NCBI RefSeq assembly: GCF_030317145.1
Contig: NZ_JASZYE010000003.1
Location: 186,001 to 250,000 of the forward strand
DNA from: Variovorax flavidus
GTDB lineage: Bacteria > Pseudomonadota > Gammaproteobacteria > Burkholderiales > Burkholderiaceae_C
DNA: 64,000 bases
Direction: 5' to 3'
Shown here: in pieces, positions 35,564 to 45,060 of the stretch
How the letters are laid out: each line of letters begins with the position of its first letter
Position numbering within the stretch: the stretch's first letter is position 1
Program-made: the position numbers and the translations under genes
Notes under the pieces: model-generated
What the model saw: only the letters and a program-made list of their open reading frames with translations
The model's database searches: none
What the model was told of the DNA's origin: nothing

Positions 35564-36763
35564 CTAGAGACCCAGCGCATGCTTGGCCATGATGTTTTTC
35601 TGAACCTCGGTGCTGCCGCCGTAGATGGTCATCGCGCGGCAGAAGAGATAGGTCGCGACCGGCCCGAGCGCATGCGCCGGCCCGATCAAGGCGTCGTCGT
35701 TGTGGCCGAAGAGCGGGCCGGGCTGGTAGCGCAGCGCATCCGGGCCACTCGCCTGCACCAGCAGTTCGGTGATGCGCTGGGCGATCTCCGTGCCGCGAAT
35801 CTTGATGAAAGACGACTTTCCCGGCCCGGCCGGCGCACCGGCATGCATGTCCGAGAGCGTGCGCAGCAGGCCGATCTCCAGCGCCTTGAACTGCACTTCC
35901 ACCGCGCTCACCTCGGCCATGAACGACGGGTCGTCGGCCAGCCGCCGACCGTCGCTGCGCACTTCCGACGCCACCCGGCGCAGCTTCTGCAGCTCCTGCG
36001 TGATGAAGCGCAGGTTGGCGTTCTCCACGCGCTCGTGCTCCAGCAGGAACTTGGCATAGGTCCAGCCGCGGCCCTCCTCGCCGATCAGGTTGCGCTTGGG
36101 CACCCTCGCGTCGTTGAAGAAGACGGCATTGAGGTAGTGGCGCCCGTCCATCATGCGGATGGGCTGCACCTCGACACCCGGCGTCTTCATGTCGATCAGC
36201 AGGAAGGAGATGCCCTGCTGCCGCTTGGCCTCGCGGCCCGTGCGCACGAGGCAGAACATCCAGTCGGCATGGTGCGCGAAGGAGGTCCAGATCTTCTGGC
36301 CGTTGACGATGTAATGGTCGCCGCCGTCCTCCGCCGCCGTCTGCAGCGCGGCCAGGTCGGAACCCGCGCCGGGCTCCGAATAGCCCTGGCACCACCACAC
36401 CGACGAGTCGCGGATCGCGGGCAGGTGTTCGGCCTTCTGCTCCGGCGTGCCGAAGGTGTAGATCACCGGGCCCACCATCGCCGGCCCGAAGACCTGCAGC
36501 TCGGGGCAATGCATCTCCCCGGCGATGCGGTTGAAGATGATGGTCTGCATGGCGCTCCATGCCTGCCCGCCATGCTCGCGCGGCCAGGCACCGGTGAACC
36601 AGCCCTTGCGCCCGAGGATCTTCTGCCAGCGCATGTAGTCGTCGCGTTCGAGGTGCCGGTCGAGCCGCACCTTCTCGCGAATGTCCTGCGGCAGCTCGCG
36701 CGCGATGAAGTCGCGCACCTCCGCTTCGAAAGCCCGCTCTTCAGCCGAAAGATTCAGGTCCAC
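35564..36763 (-). CDS. Acyl-CoA dehydrogenase (FadE-type)
   Basis: 399 residues, the standard length. It has the FAD/substrate motif WWCQGYSEPGAGSDLA, then GQKIWTSFAHHADWMF, and the C-terminal IYGGSTEVQKNIMAKHALGL. It would introduce an alpha,beta double bond into an acyl-CoA. The sequence is closely similar to the dehydrogenase at 57986-59182. It is paired, 24 nt apart, with a second dehydrogenase (36788), the arrangement seen for hetero-oligomeric acyl-CoA dehydrogenases, although that is inference here. Confidence 0.93.
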   Translation of the reverse strand: MDLNLSAEERAFEAEVRDFIARELPQDIREKVRLDRHLERDDYMRWQKILGRKGWFTGAWPREHGGQAWSAMQTIIFNRIAGEMHCPELQVFGPAMVGPVIYTFGTPEQKAEHLPAIRDSSVWWCQGYSEPGAGSDLAALQTAAEDGGDHYIVNGQKIWTSFAHHADWMFCLVRTGREAKRQQGISFLLIDMKTPGVEVQPIRMMDGRHYLNAVFFNDARVPKRNLIGEEGRGWTYAKFLLEHERVENANLRFITQELQKLRRVASEVRSDGRRLADDPSFMAEVSAVEVQFKALEIGLLRTLSDMHAGAPAGPGKSSFIKIRGTEIAQRITELLVQASGPDALRYQPGPLFGHNDDALIGPAHALGPVATYLFCRAMTIYGGSTEVQKNIMAKHALGL

Positions 36764-36787
36764 GCCGTTCCTTTCTGCTCGTCGGGG

Positions 36788-37918
36788 TCAGGCGTGCGCA
36801 TGGCGCTGCAGGTGCCAGCTCATGTCGCCGAAGGTGACGCCGATCATCGACAGGCGCTTGAAGTAGTGGCCGACGGCGAGCTCCTCCGTCACGCCCATCG
36901 CGCCGTGCAGTTGCACCGCCTCCTGCCCGACGCGGCGCGCGGTGCGGTCGATTTCGATCTTGGTGGCCGACAGCGCCTTGCGACGCACGGCCGGGTCGGC
37001 CTCGCCGAGCATCAGCGCACCGTACAGCGCCATGGAGCGGGCCTCGTCGAGCGCGATGTACATGTCGACCATGCGATGCTGCAGCGCCTGGTTGGTCCCG
37101 ATCGGCCGGCCGAACTGTTGCCGCGTCTTGAGATAGTCGAGCGTCATGTCGACCAGCGTGCTCATTGCGCCGACGGCTTCCGAGGCGATGGCGGCAATGG
37201 CCTGGTCGATCACGAGTTCCAGCGCCGGGTAGGCCGCGCCCTCTTCGCCCAGGCGCCGCGAGGCATCGACGCGCAAGCCTTCGAGCACGAGGTCGGCCGC
37301 CCGGCTGCCGTCGTGCGTGGCATAGGGGCGCACTTCGAGGCCCGGCGCCCTGGCATCGACGACCAGTGCGGTCAGCCCGGCGCTGTCGGACGACTCGCCG
37401 GAGGTGCGCGCGATGACGACGTGGAAATCCGCCACGCCGCCGCCGTGCACGAAGGACTTGCGCCCGTCGATGCGATAGCCCTCGCCCTCGCGGCGTGCGG
37501 TGGTCTCGCAGTGCGCGAGTTCGTAGCGCGAGGCCGGTTCCGCGTAGGCCAGCGCCAGCTTGTGGGCGCCGGTCATCATCGGCTGCAGCCATTCCGCCTT
37601 CTGGCCGGTGCTCCCGAGCGCGGACAGCACGCCGCCCGCGAGCACGACATTCGCCAGGTAGGGCTCCAGCAGCAGGCCGCGACCGATGCCTTCCATCACG
37701 ATCCCGGTGTCGGTCGCGTCACCGCCGATGCCGCCGTCCTCCTCGCTGAAGGGCACGGCGAGCCAGCCGAACTCGGCGTAGCTGCGCCAGCAGCGCTCGT
37801 CATGGCCGCTGTCGCTCGCGACCAGCTTTCGGCGGTGCGCGAAGTCGTATTCCTCTCGCACGAAGCGCTCGACGCTCTCGCGCAACTGGTTCTGTTCGGG
37901 GGTGTACTGGAGATCCAT
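36788..37918 (-). CDS. Acyl-CoA dehydrogenase, second subunit-like partner
   Basis: 376 residues from ATG 37918. It keeps the family helices and the C-terminal motif QEAVQLHGAMGVTEELAVGHYFKRL but is more divergent in the middle domain than its neighbour (LALAYAEPASRYELAH in place of the usual TEPxAGSD). Such a divergent dehydrogenase next to a typical one is the pattern of alpha2-beta2 enzymes acting on bulky or cyclic acyl-CoAs. It lies 47 nt downstream of the LivF-like gene on the same strand, linking transport and oxidation in one transcript. Confidence 0.88.
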   Translation of the reverse strand: MDLQYTPEQNQLRESVERFVREEYDFAHRRKLVASDSGHDERCWRSYAEFGWLAVPFSEEDGGIGGDATDTGIVMEGIGRGLLLEPYLANVVLAGGVLSALGSTGQKAEWLQPMMTGAHKLALAYAEPASRYELAHCETTARREGEGYRIDGRKSFVHGGGVADFHVVIARTSGESSDSAGLTALVVDARAPGLEVRPYATHDGSRAADLVLEGLRVDASRRLGEEGAAYPALELVIDQAIAAIASEAVGAMSTLVDMTLDYLKTRQQFGRPIGTNQALQHRMVDMYIALDEARSMALYGALMLGEADPAVRRKALSATKIEIDRTARRVGQEAVQLHGAMGVTEELAVGHYFKRLSMIGVTFGDMSWHLQRHAHA

Positions 37919-37965
37919 GGAAGCCTGGAAGTTGACGTTGAAACGATGAGGATTCGGACGGAGGC

Positions 37966-38670
37966 TCAGAGCGCGAGGTAGCGCTGCTGCACCTGCGGGT
38001 TGCGGTCGAAGTGCTCCCAGTCGCCCTCGAACACCACGCGGCCGGTGTCGATCACGTAGACGTACTGGGTGCAGCGGCGGGCGAACCAGATGTTCTGTTC
38101 GCACAGCAGGAGCGCGACATTGCCTTCGGTGCAGGTCCGCACGACGTCGCGCGCCATCTCCTCGACGATGATGGGCGCGAGCCCTTCAGTCGGCTCGTCG
38201 AGCAGCAGCAGGCTCGGGTTCGCGGCCATGGCACGCGCCACCGCCAGCAACTGCTGCTGGCCGCCGCTGAGCTGGCCGCCGTAGCGCTGCTGCAGCGGCG
38301 CCAGCATCGGGAAGCGGGCAATGATGTCGGCCACCGGCACGGCCGGCCGCGTGGGCGAGGCCCCGTAGCGCGCAATGGCAATGTTCTCCGCTACCGTCAG
38401 GTGCGTGAAGATGCGACGGTCCTCCGGCACCAGCGACAAGCCCATGCGGGTGCGCTGGTGCGTCGGCACGCCATGCAGGTCCTTGCCGTCGAAGCGCAGG
38501 ATGCCGCGCACGCGCGGGCCGGCATTCATCACGCTCTTCAGCAGCGTCGACTTGCCCGCGCCGTTGCGCCCGAGCAGCGCGACGCGCTGGCCGGCCTTCA
38601 CCGAGATCTGCGCGCCGAGCAGGATGTGGCTGTCGCCGTAGAAGGCGTCGAGTTCGCGGACTTCAAGCAC
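37966..38670 (-). CDS. Branched-chain amino acid-type ABC transporter ATPase, LivF-like
   Basis: 234 residues. Walker A GRNGAGKST (about 34-42), signature LSGGQQQLLAVARAM and Walker B LLLLDEPTEGLAP are intact. It is one of the two ATPases that energise uptake. The start is GTG 38670, overlapping the LivG-like stop by 8 nt and preceded by AAGGAGA; a longer in-frame ATG at 38718 would lie inside the LivG gene. The operon context makes the substrate a carboxylate or acyl compound rather than leucine. Confidence 0.93.
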   Translation of the reverse strand: MLEVRELDAFYGDSHILLGAQISVKAGQRVALLGRNGAGKSTLLKSVMNAGPRVRGILRFDGKDLHGVPTHQRTRMGLSLVPEDRRIFTHLTVAENIAIARYGASPTRPAVPVADIIARFPMLAPLQQRYGGQLSGGQQQLLAVARAMAANPSLLLLDEPTEGLAPIIVEEMARDVVRTCTEGNVALLLCEQNIWFARRCTQYVYVIDTGRVVFEGDWEHFDRNPQVQQRYLAL

Positions 38671-39436
38671 CGACCATCTCCTTGCCGAGGTAGACCTCGC
38701 GGACCTTCGGATCGCCACGCACTTCGTCGACCGTGCCGGTGGACACGACCTCGCCGTAGTTCATGACCATGATGCGGTTGGCCAGCCCGAACACCACGTC
38801 CATGTCGTGCTCGGTCATCACGACGGTGATGCCGCGCTCCTTCTGCGTGCGCGAGACCAGTTGCGCGATGTCGGCGCGGTCGCTCGGCGACATGCCGGCG
38901 GTCGGCTCGTCGAGCATCAGGATGGTCGGCCTGCCGGCCAGCGCGATCACGAATTCGAGCCGCTTCTTGTCGCCGTGCGACAGGAAGCGCGCCGCCTCAC
39001 CCGCCAGCGAATGCAGCTTGACGTCTTCGAGCAGCGCCATCGCCTCGTCCCGCACCTCGCCCGATGGCGCGCAACGCCAGCGGGAGCCCAGCGGTTCGCG
39101 GCGGTACTGCCGGCGCGCCTCGACCGCCGCGATGACGTTGTCGAGCACGGTGAAGTCATGAAAGACGCGCGCGACCTGGAAGGTGCGGCCAAAGCCTTCC
39201 CGCACGCGGTCGTGCGCCGGCATGCGCGTGACGTCCTTGCCGCCGAAGTGGATGGTGCCGCCGTTGGACGGCACCTCGCCGGTCATGACCTTGAACATCG
39301 TGGTCTTGCCGGCGCCGTTCGGACCGATGATGGCGAAGACCTCGCCGGCAGCGACCGACAGGCTCACGCCGTGCAGCACCTCGATCGGCCCGTAGTTCTT
39401 GCGCACGCCCTCGACGCGCAGCAGCTCGGTGCTCAT
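38663..39436 (-). CDS. Branched-chain amino acid-type ABC transporter ATPase, LivG-like
   Basis: 257 residues. Walker A GPNGAGKTT (38-46) and Walker B ILMLDEPTAGM are present. The signature helix reads FLSHGDKKRLEF instead of LSGGQ, a variant usual in LivG/UrtD-type ATPases. It overlaps both the permease stop and the LivF-like start. Together with LivF-like it forms the nucleotide-binding pair of the importer. Confidence 0.93.
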   Translation of the reverse strand: MSTELLRVEGVRKNYGPIEVLHGVSLSVAAGEVFAIIGPNGAGKTTMFKVMTGEVPSNGGTIHFGGKDVTRMPAHDRVREGFGRTFQVARVFHDFTVLDNVIAAVEARRQYRREPLGSRWRCAPSGEVRDEAMALLEDVKLHSLAGEAARFLSHGDKKRLEFVIALAGRPTILMLDEPTAGMSPSDRADIAQLVSRTQKERGITVVMTEHDMDVVFGLANRIMVMNYGEVVSTGTVDEVRGDPKVREVYLGKEMVGA

Positions 39437-41403
39437 CGCGCACCTCCCGCTTCGAGCTTCGCGACGGGGGACACGCGCGCATCCTTGACCGGCTCCGCTG
39501 CCGCCGGTGCACGCGGCCTGCGGCCCCACAGCCGCTCCTCGACATTGCGCCAGAGCCCGACCGCGCCATTGGGTGCCAGCAGGATGATGGCGAGCAGGCC
39601 GGTGCCGACGATGAGTTCGGACAGCCCGACCAGCGTGCGCGTCGCATAGGTGATGGTCGCGAAGAGCCCTGCGCCGACGACAGGCCCCCAGAAGGAGCTG
39701 ACGCCACCCAGCAGCGTGTTCAGCATCGGCTGCGCGGACGCCAGCCAATGCACCTCCTCGACCGTGACGATGCGCGACCATGGCGCATAGAGCGCGCCGG
39801 CCACGGCGGCGACCGCGCCCGAGATGACGAAAGCGGCGAGCCGGTAGCGCGCGACGTTGGTGCCCATGAAAGCGGCGCGCTCCGCGTCCTGCCGCACGGT
39901 CTGCAGGGTGCGGCCGAAGCGGCTGTGCAGCAGCCACCACAGGAAGCCGGTGATCAGCACGGTCGCGACCAGCAGGAACCAGTAGTACGCGTTGGAGCTG
40001 GCGAGATCGATGCGGAACACGCCGAAGTCCAGCGCGGGGCGCGGGATGTCGGTGATGCCGTCCTCGCGGCCGAGGAAGGTCGAGAAGCCGATGATGAGCC
40101 GGAGGGCCTCGGCCAGCGCCACCGTCAGCACCGCGAGGAACACACCGCTCATGCGTCGCAGCGCCAGCACGCCGATGACCCACGCCGCGATCGCTCCCAG
40201 CAATGCGGCGCCCGCGAGCACGCCGAGAAAGGGCACGCCCGCGATGTGGCGCAGTGCCAGCGCCGCGAGGTACGCACCGATGGCGAAGAAGCCCGCGTGC
40301 CCGAAGGACACCAGCCCCGTGTAGCCGAACAGGATGTTCCACGACAGCGCGAAGATCACCTGGACCAGCACCGTGCCCACCACATACAGCGGGCCGGCAT
40401 TGACCCACAGCGGCAGGGTGGCCAGCACGCCGACCGTGGCCACGCCCAGCACCTGCCATGCACCGCGCGAAATCCTCGGGCGATGCAACGCACCCGAGCC
40501 ATGGGACTCGGCCCCCGCCTCGGCCTGCGCACCGACGGCCGGGAACAGTCCGCTGGGCTTCCACAGCAGGAAAGCGGCCAGCACCACATAGATCGCAAGG
40601 CCGGGCACCGACGGCAGCAACACCGTGTTCAGGCTCTGCACCAGCCCCAGCACCAGCGAGCCGATGAAGGCGCCGCGGATGTTGCCGAGCCCGCCGATGA
40701 TCACGGCGAAGAAGGCGTACATCAGGTAGGAATCACCCAACCCGGTCGACAGGCTCTGGTTCGGCAGCAGCAGGCCACCCGCGAGTCCGGCAAGGAAGAA
40801 GCTCGCCATCACGCTCAGCGCGATGCCGAAGGACACGTTGAGCCCGAGCACACCCGCCATCCACGGGTCGGCCGCGAGCGCCTGCATCAGCTTGCCGAAC
40901 CACATGCGATGGATCGCCAGTTCGAGCACGATGTACACCACCAGCCCCGCCGCGATCACGAAGATCTGGTAGGCCGAGAAGAACATGCCGAAGGGATTGA
41001 GCGGCTGGTCCAGGCCCGGCGGCGGGTTGACCGAGAAGAAGTCCACGCCCCAGATGAGCTTGGTGACGCCCGTGCAGACCATCATCAGCGCGAAGGTGGC
41101 AATGAGCACGTAGTGCGGATCCACGTTGCGCAGCCGGCGCAGCACCAGCCGGTCGGTCACCAGTCCGAGCAGCGCCACGACGATGCCACCCACCAGCGCG
41201 GCGAGCAGGAACATCCACAGCGACTGCACGTCACGTCCCATCACCGAATAGGCGGTGTACGCGCCGATCATGAAGAAGCCGCCCTGCGCCATGTTGAGCA
41301 GGCGCATCAGGCCGAAGATGAGCGTCAGGCCCGCGGCGACCACGAAAATCGCCATGCCGAACGCCGCGGCATTGAACACCGCGAACATGAGTTCGTTGAC
41401 CAC
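39433..41403 (-). CDS. Fused LivH-LivM branched-chain-type ABC permease
   Basis: 656 residues in one frame. The first about 300 residues form a LivH permease (LTLIFGLMRLLNMAQGGFFMIGAYTAY ... VIIGGLGNIRGAFIGSLVLG), followed by a polar linker (VGAQAEAGAESHGSGALHRPR) and a LivM permease (LFGYTGLVSFGHAGFFAIGAYLAAL ... TLLGGVSSFWGPVVGAGLF). Normally these are two genes. I chose GTG 41403, 2 nt after the upstream stop and with GAGGGC ahead; ATG 41388 is possible. The fusion fixes a 1:1 ratio of the two channel halves. Confidence 0.9.
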   Translation of the reverse strand: MVNELMFAVFNAAAFGMAIFVVAAGLTLIFGLMRLLNMAQGGFFMIGAYTAYSVMGRDVQSLWMFLLAALVGGIVVALLGLVTDRLVLRRLRNVDPHYVLIATFALMMVCTGVTKLIWGVDFFSVNPPPGLDQPLNPFGMFFSAYQIFVIAAGLVVYIVLELAIHRMWFGKLMQALAADPWMAGVLGLNVSFGIALSVMASFFLAGLAGGLLLPNQSLSTGLGDSYLMYAFFAVIIGGLGNIRGAFIGSLVLGLVQSLNTVLLPSVPGLAIYVVLAAFLLWKPSGLFPAVGAQAEAGAESHGSGALHRPRISRGAWQVLGVATVGVLATLPLWVNAGPLYVVGTVLVQVIFALSWNILFGYTGLVSFGHAGFFAIGAYLAALALRHIAGVPFLGVLAGAALLGAIAAWVIGVLALRRMSGVFLAVLTVALAEALRLIIGFSTFLGREDGITDIPRPALDFGVFRIDLASSNAYYWFLLVATVLITGFLWWLLHSRFGRTLQTVRQDAERAAFMGTNVARYRLAAFVISGAVAAVAGALYAPWSRIVTVEEVHWLASAQPMLNTLLGGVSSFWGPVVGAGLFATITYATRTLVGLSELIVGTGLLAIILLAPNGAVGLWRNVEERLWGRRPRAPAAAEPVKDARVSPVAKLEAGGAR

Positions 41404-41405
41404 GC

Positions 41406-42671
41406 TCAGCCCTCGTACTTCTTGCCCGGTGCGGCGGGTTCGACGATCTCGGTTTCGTCCAGGCGGACCACCTGCTCCAGCCCATAGCCCGGCGCGGCGT
41501 CGCGCGCACCGATCTTGGCGAAGTAGAAGGAGCCGATGCCCTGGTGGTCTTCCTTGCGGATGCGGTAGGGGCCGGCGGCCGTGTCGAACTGCAGGCCTTC
41601 GAGCGCCTGGATCACGGCGTCCGTCTCGGTCGAGTTCGCCTTCTTCACGGCGTTGAAGATCGCGAGCGCCGAACGGTGCGAGGCTTGCACGATGCCCGGC
41701 ACGAAGGGCGTGCCGGCGACCTTCACGATGTACTCGCTCAGGTCCTTGCTCACGGGGAACTGGCTCTTGAAAGGCTCCAGTTCCGGCGCCCAGAAGGTCA
41801 CGCCCCACAGGTTTTGCGGCGTTGACTTCTGCATGGCCTTGGCGATCATCAGTTCCGTGCCGGCTTCGCCGATGACCTTGAATTTCTTGTCCATGCCCAC
41901 CGCCCTGCCCTGCTGCAGCAAGCTCACGCAAGGCGCCGCGGTGAGGCCGATGAACAGGCCTTCGGCGCCCGAGTTCATCAGGTTGTTGATCTCGATCTTG
42001 TAGTCGGCCTTGTTGAGGCTCGCGAACACGGGCTCCATGACCTTGACCTTGCGCCCCGCCTTGGCGGCGGCCTGCTCGACGCCGGCCTTGAAGTAGCGCG
42101 CCACGTCGCGGCCGTTCTCGCTGTCGGGCGCGATCACGGCCCAGGTCTGCACGTCGGCGAACCTGGTGGTCATCAGGTTGCCGATCCCGCCGTAGAGCAT
42201 CAGCGCGTTCGACGACAGGCGGAAGAAGTTGCGGCTGAAGTTCTCGTGCGTCACCGACATCACGCTCGGCGCGGGTGCGACCACCACGCTCTTGAGTTCG
42301 CCGAGGATGGGCGCGATCGCCAGCGCCATGGGCGACTGGCCGGCTCCGATGGAGACGTTGACGCCCTCGCCCGCCAGCTCGCGCACCGCGCTCACGGCGC
42401 CGGCGCTCGTGAACTTGTCGTCGCGCACCACGATCTCGATCTGGCGGCCGAGCAGGCCGCCGTTGGCATTCCACTGCAACTGGGCGGCCTTGATGCCGTT
42501 GAGCCAGGCGGCGCCTGCCTCGGCCCCGATGCCGCTCATCGGCAGCATGGCGCCGATCTTGACCGGCGTGCCCTGCGAGTGCGCGAGGGAGGAGAACCGC
42601 GTGCCGGCGGCGCCCAGCACGGCGGCTGCGCTCGCGGCCTGGATGAGGGTTCGGCGATTCAGTGATGTCAT
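41406..42671 (-). CDS. ABC transporter substrate-binding protein (LivK-like), copy 1
   Basis: 421 residues with a Tat-like or Sec signal (MTSLNRRTLIQAASAAAVLGAAG, with RR), then KIGAMLPMSGIGAEAGAAW, the Peripla_BP_6 start, and two Rossmann-type lobes. It would capture the substrate in the periplasm for the LivHMGF-like transporter. ATG 42671 is preceded by GCGGAGA. It is a tandem paralogue of the gene at 42694, with long stretches shared (for example LTAAPC-SLLQQGR and AGTELMIAKAMQKSTP). Confidence 0.93.
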   Translation of the reverse strand: MTSLNRRTLIQAASAAAVLGAAGTRFSSLAHSQGTPVKIGAMLPMSGIGAEAGAAWLNGIKAAQLQWNANGGLLGRQIEIVVRDDKFTSAGAVSAVRELAGEGVNVSIGAGQSPMALAIAPILGELKSVVVAPAPSVMSVTHENFSRNFFRLSSNALMLYGGIGNLMTTRFADVQTWAVIAPDSENGRDVARYFKAGVEQAAAKAGRKVKVMEPVFASLNKADYKIEINNLMNSGAEGLFIGLTAAPCVSLLQQGRAVGMDKKFKVIGEAGTELMIAKAMQKSTPQNLWGVTFWAPELEPFKSQFPVSKDLSEYIVKVAGTPFVPGIVQASHRSALAIFNAVKKANSTETDAVIQALEGLQFDTAAGPYRIRKEDHQGIGSFYFAKIGARDAAPGYGLEQVVRLDETEIVEPAAPGKKYEG

Positions 42672-42693
42672 GGTTGTGTCTCCGCGTTCACGC

Positions 42694-43947
42694 TCACATC
42701 GAGATGGCTTTGCCGGGCGATGGCGGCTCGGCCACGTCGGCTTCGTTGTAGGCAATGGCATCGACGATGCCGTAGCCCGGATCGGCCTCACGCGCGCCCA
42801 CCTTGGCGATGTAGGCGGTGCCGAGGCCTTGGTGGTCTTCCTTGCGCACGTGGTAGGAGCCCACCGCGGTGTCGAAGGTGAGGCCCTCCAGCGCGGCGAT
42901 GACGGCATCCGTATCGGTGCTGCCGGCTTTCTGGATGGCGTTGAAGAGCCCGAGCGCGCAGCGGTGACTGGACTGCACGATGCTCGGCGGATTCTTGTCG
43001 CCGGTGAGCTTCACGTAGCCGTCGTAGAGCGGCGTGCTCAGCGGGTTGCGCTTTCCGGCTTCGGTGCCCGGCACCCAGTAGCTGATGCTCCAGAGATTGG
43101 CGGGCGTGGATTTCTGCATCGCCTTGGCGATCATCAGCTCGGTGCCGGCGTCGCCGATGACCTTGAACTTCTTGTCCATGCCGACCGAGCGCCCCTGCTG
43201 CAGCAAGCTGATGCACGGGGCGGCCGTGAGCCCGACGAACAGGCCCTGCGAGGGTGCGTTCATGAGGCTGTTGATCTCGACCTTGTAGTCCGACTTGTTG
43301 AGGCTGGCGAACACGGGGTCGAGCACCTTCACCTGGCGCCCGGCCTTCGCGGCCGCACGCTGCACGCCGATGGTGAAGAAGCGCGCCATGTCGCGGCCGT
43401 TCTCGCTGTCGGGCACGATGCACGACCAGGTCTCCACTTCCTTGAAGCGGTCGGTGAGCATGTTGCCGATGCCGGCGAAGGCGATGTAGGCATTCCAGGA
43501 CAGGCGGAAAAAGTTGCGCTGGAAGTTCTCGTGCGTGAGCGACATCACGGTCGGGCACGGCGCGACCATCATGGCCTTGAGTTCGGGGAGGATCGGCGCC
43601 GTGGCCAGCGCCATCGGAGACTGGGAGCCGCCGATCAGCAGGTTGACGCCGCTGCCGGCCAGTTCGCGCGCCGCCGCGACGGCGCCGGCGCTGGTGAACT
43701 TGTCGTCTCGCACGACCAGCTCCACCGGCCGCTGGAGCACGCCGCCCTTCGCGTTCCATTGCTCGGCGGCGACTTTCGCGCCTGCCAGCCAGGCCGCGCC
43801 GGCTTCGGCACCGATGCCGCTCATCGGCAGCATCACGCCGATCCGCACGGGGCCGGCCTGGGCCCGTGCGGATTGCAACGCAGGCAGGCCCAGCACGCCA
43901 ACGGCAGCGGCGGTGGACTGGAGGAAGTGGCGCCTCTTCATGGACAT
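42694..43947 (-). CDS. ABC transporter substrate-binding protein (LivK-like), copy 2
   Basis: 417 residues, signal peptide MSMKRRHFLQSTAAAVGVLGLPALQSARAQ truncated here to its features: twin basic start, hydrophobic core, AxA cleavage. The mature part is closely similar to copy 1 and belongs to the same Peripla_BP_6 family. It is the first gene of the transporter operon, ATG 43947 preceded by GAAGGAGA. Two binding proteins for one permease may widen the substrate range. Confidence 0.92.
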   Translation of the reverse strand: MSMKRRHFLQSTAAAVGVLGLPALQSARAQAGPVRIGVMLPMSGIGAEAGAAWLAGAKVAAEQWNAKGGVLQRPVELVVRDDKFTSAGAVAAARELAGSGVNLLIGGSQSPMALATAPILPELKAMMVAPCPTVMSLTHENFQRNFFRLSWNAYIAFAGIGNMLTDRFKEVETWSCIVPDSENGRDMARFFTIGVQRAAAKAGRQVKVLDPVFASLNKSDYKVEINSLMNAPSQGLFVGLTAAPCISLLQQGRSVGMDKKFKVIGDAGTELMIAKAMQKSTPANLWSISYWVPGTEAGKRNPLSTPLYDGYVKLTGDKNPPSIVQSSHRCALGLFNAIQKAGSTDTDAVIAALEGLTFDTAVGSYHVRKEDHQGLGTAYIAKVGAREADPGYGIVDAIAYNEADVAEPPSPGKAISM

Positions 43948-43990
43948 CGATGTCTCCTTCGTTGACGCTCCGGGAACTCCGTTGAGCGAT

Positions 43991-44006
43991 ATTTGTTATA
44001 ACAGAT
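43991..44006. promoter_or_regulatory. Palindromic operator, site A (upstream of transporter operon)
   Basis: ATNTGTTATAACANAT, whose 10-bp core TGTTATAACA is a perfect palindrome, 44-59 nt before the start of the first transporter gene. The 18-mer at 43989-44006 matches that at 57135-57152 in 16 of 18 positions. A TTGACA (minus strand, 44011-44006) abuts it. It is a candidate site for the FCD-GntR regulator at 52682-53413. Confidence 0.6.
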
Positions 44007-44136
44007 GTCAATTTACGAGCGTGCACAAAAAGACGTACTGGCGTAAACCCTCATGCGAAACATTCAGGCGAGCGCGAGCACGGCGCGAATCGACTGCGCC
44101 GGAACTTCCGGGAGGACGGGGAAGGCGCCGCCGCGC

Positions 44137-45039
44137 TCAGCGCACGCAGCAGCGCATCAGCACCGAGCGCAGCCAGCGGTTGGCGGCGTCGTTGTCGGTG
44201 CTGGCATGCCAGTACATGTAGGCATCCATCGAGGACAGCGGCACCGGGAAGGCCATCACCTGGTTGCCGAACTGGCGGTTGGCCATGTGCGCATAGCTCT
44301 CCGGCATCGTGAGGACGAGGTCCGTCTCCGACACCGTGCGGCAGGCCGCGAAGTAGAACTGGCATCGCAACGCGACCTGGCGCTGCACGCCCATGCGGCG
44401 CAGCTCGATGTCCTCGAAACCCGGCCCCTGGCGCCGCGAGGTCACGAGGATGTGGCGCTGCGCGAGGTAGGTGTCGAGGTCCACCGACCCATGGATGGCG
44501 GGATGCCCCTTGCGGGCCACCACGGCCATGCCGTCGACGCTGATGCGCTTGACCTTGACGGCATCCGACAGGGGCAGCAGCACGTCCACCGCCACATCGA
44601 GCGTGCCGGCCGCCAGCTCGCTTTCGAGGCTGCGCCGGTTGGCGCGCACGCCGGAGACCTCGACCTCGGGCGCCTCGATGGCGAGGGCGCGCATCAGCGG
44701 CGGCATCACCGTCGATTCCATGTAGTCGCGCAGGCCGATCACGAAGCGCTTCTTCGCGATGGCCGGCTCGAAACTCTGCGTGTCGTTGAGCAGCGAGCCG
44801 ATCGACTGCAGCGAGCCGCGCAGCGGATCGATCAGGCGCTTGGTGAGCGGCGTGGGCACCATCTTGTGGCCCTGCCGCTCGAAAAGGGGGTCGTTGAACA
44901 GGTCACGCAGCCGGGCCAGCGCATGGCTGATGGCGGGCTGCGTCAGGTGCAGCTTTTCCGCCGCCTTGGTGATGCCGCCTTCGGTGTAGATGGTGTCCAG
45001 CACCACGAGCAGGTTGAGATCGACTCTCGAGATATGCAT
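44137..45039 (-). CDS. LysR-family transcriptional regulator
   Basis: 300 residues. An N-terminal winged helix-turn-helix (SRVDLNLLVVLDTIYTEGGITKAAEKLHLTQPAISHALARLRD...) is followed by a LysR substrate-binding domain. The HTH resembles the NodD/PcaQ-like group. I chose ATG 45039 (MHISRVDLNLL); ATG 45063 adds eight residues. It is divergent from the APH-like gene at 45215, so it probably controls that gene and its own; it is also upstream of, and on the same strand as, the transporter operon. Effector unknown. Confidence 0.93.
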   Translation of the reverse strand: MHISRVDLNLLVVLDTIYTEGGITKAAEKLHLTQPAISHALARLRDLFNDPLFERQGHKMVPTPLTKRLIDPLRGSLQSIGSLLNDTQSFEPAIAKKRFVIGLRDYMESTVMPPLMRALAIEAPEVEVSGVRANRRSLESELAAGTLDVAVDVLLPLSDAVKVKRISVDGMAVVARKGHPAIHGSVDLDTYLAQRHILVTSRRQGPGFEDIELRRMGVQRQVALRCQFYFAACRTVSETDLVLTMPESYAHMANRQFGNQVMAFPVPLSSMDAYMYWHASTDNDAANRWLRSVLMRCCVR

Positions 45040-45060
45040 TCGCTGTATCCAGGTCCATTC

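Noticed and set aside
41404..42474. The permease frame from 39433 extended to 1013 codons
   Set aside because: The extra N-terminal part is an off-frame reading of the substrate-binding protein gene; the permease begins at the GTG at 41403.
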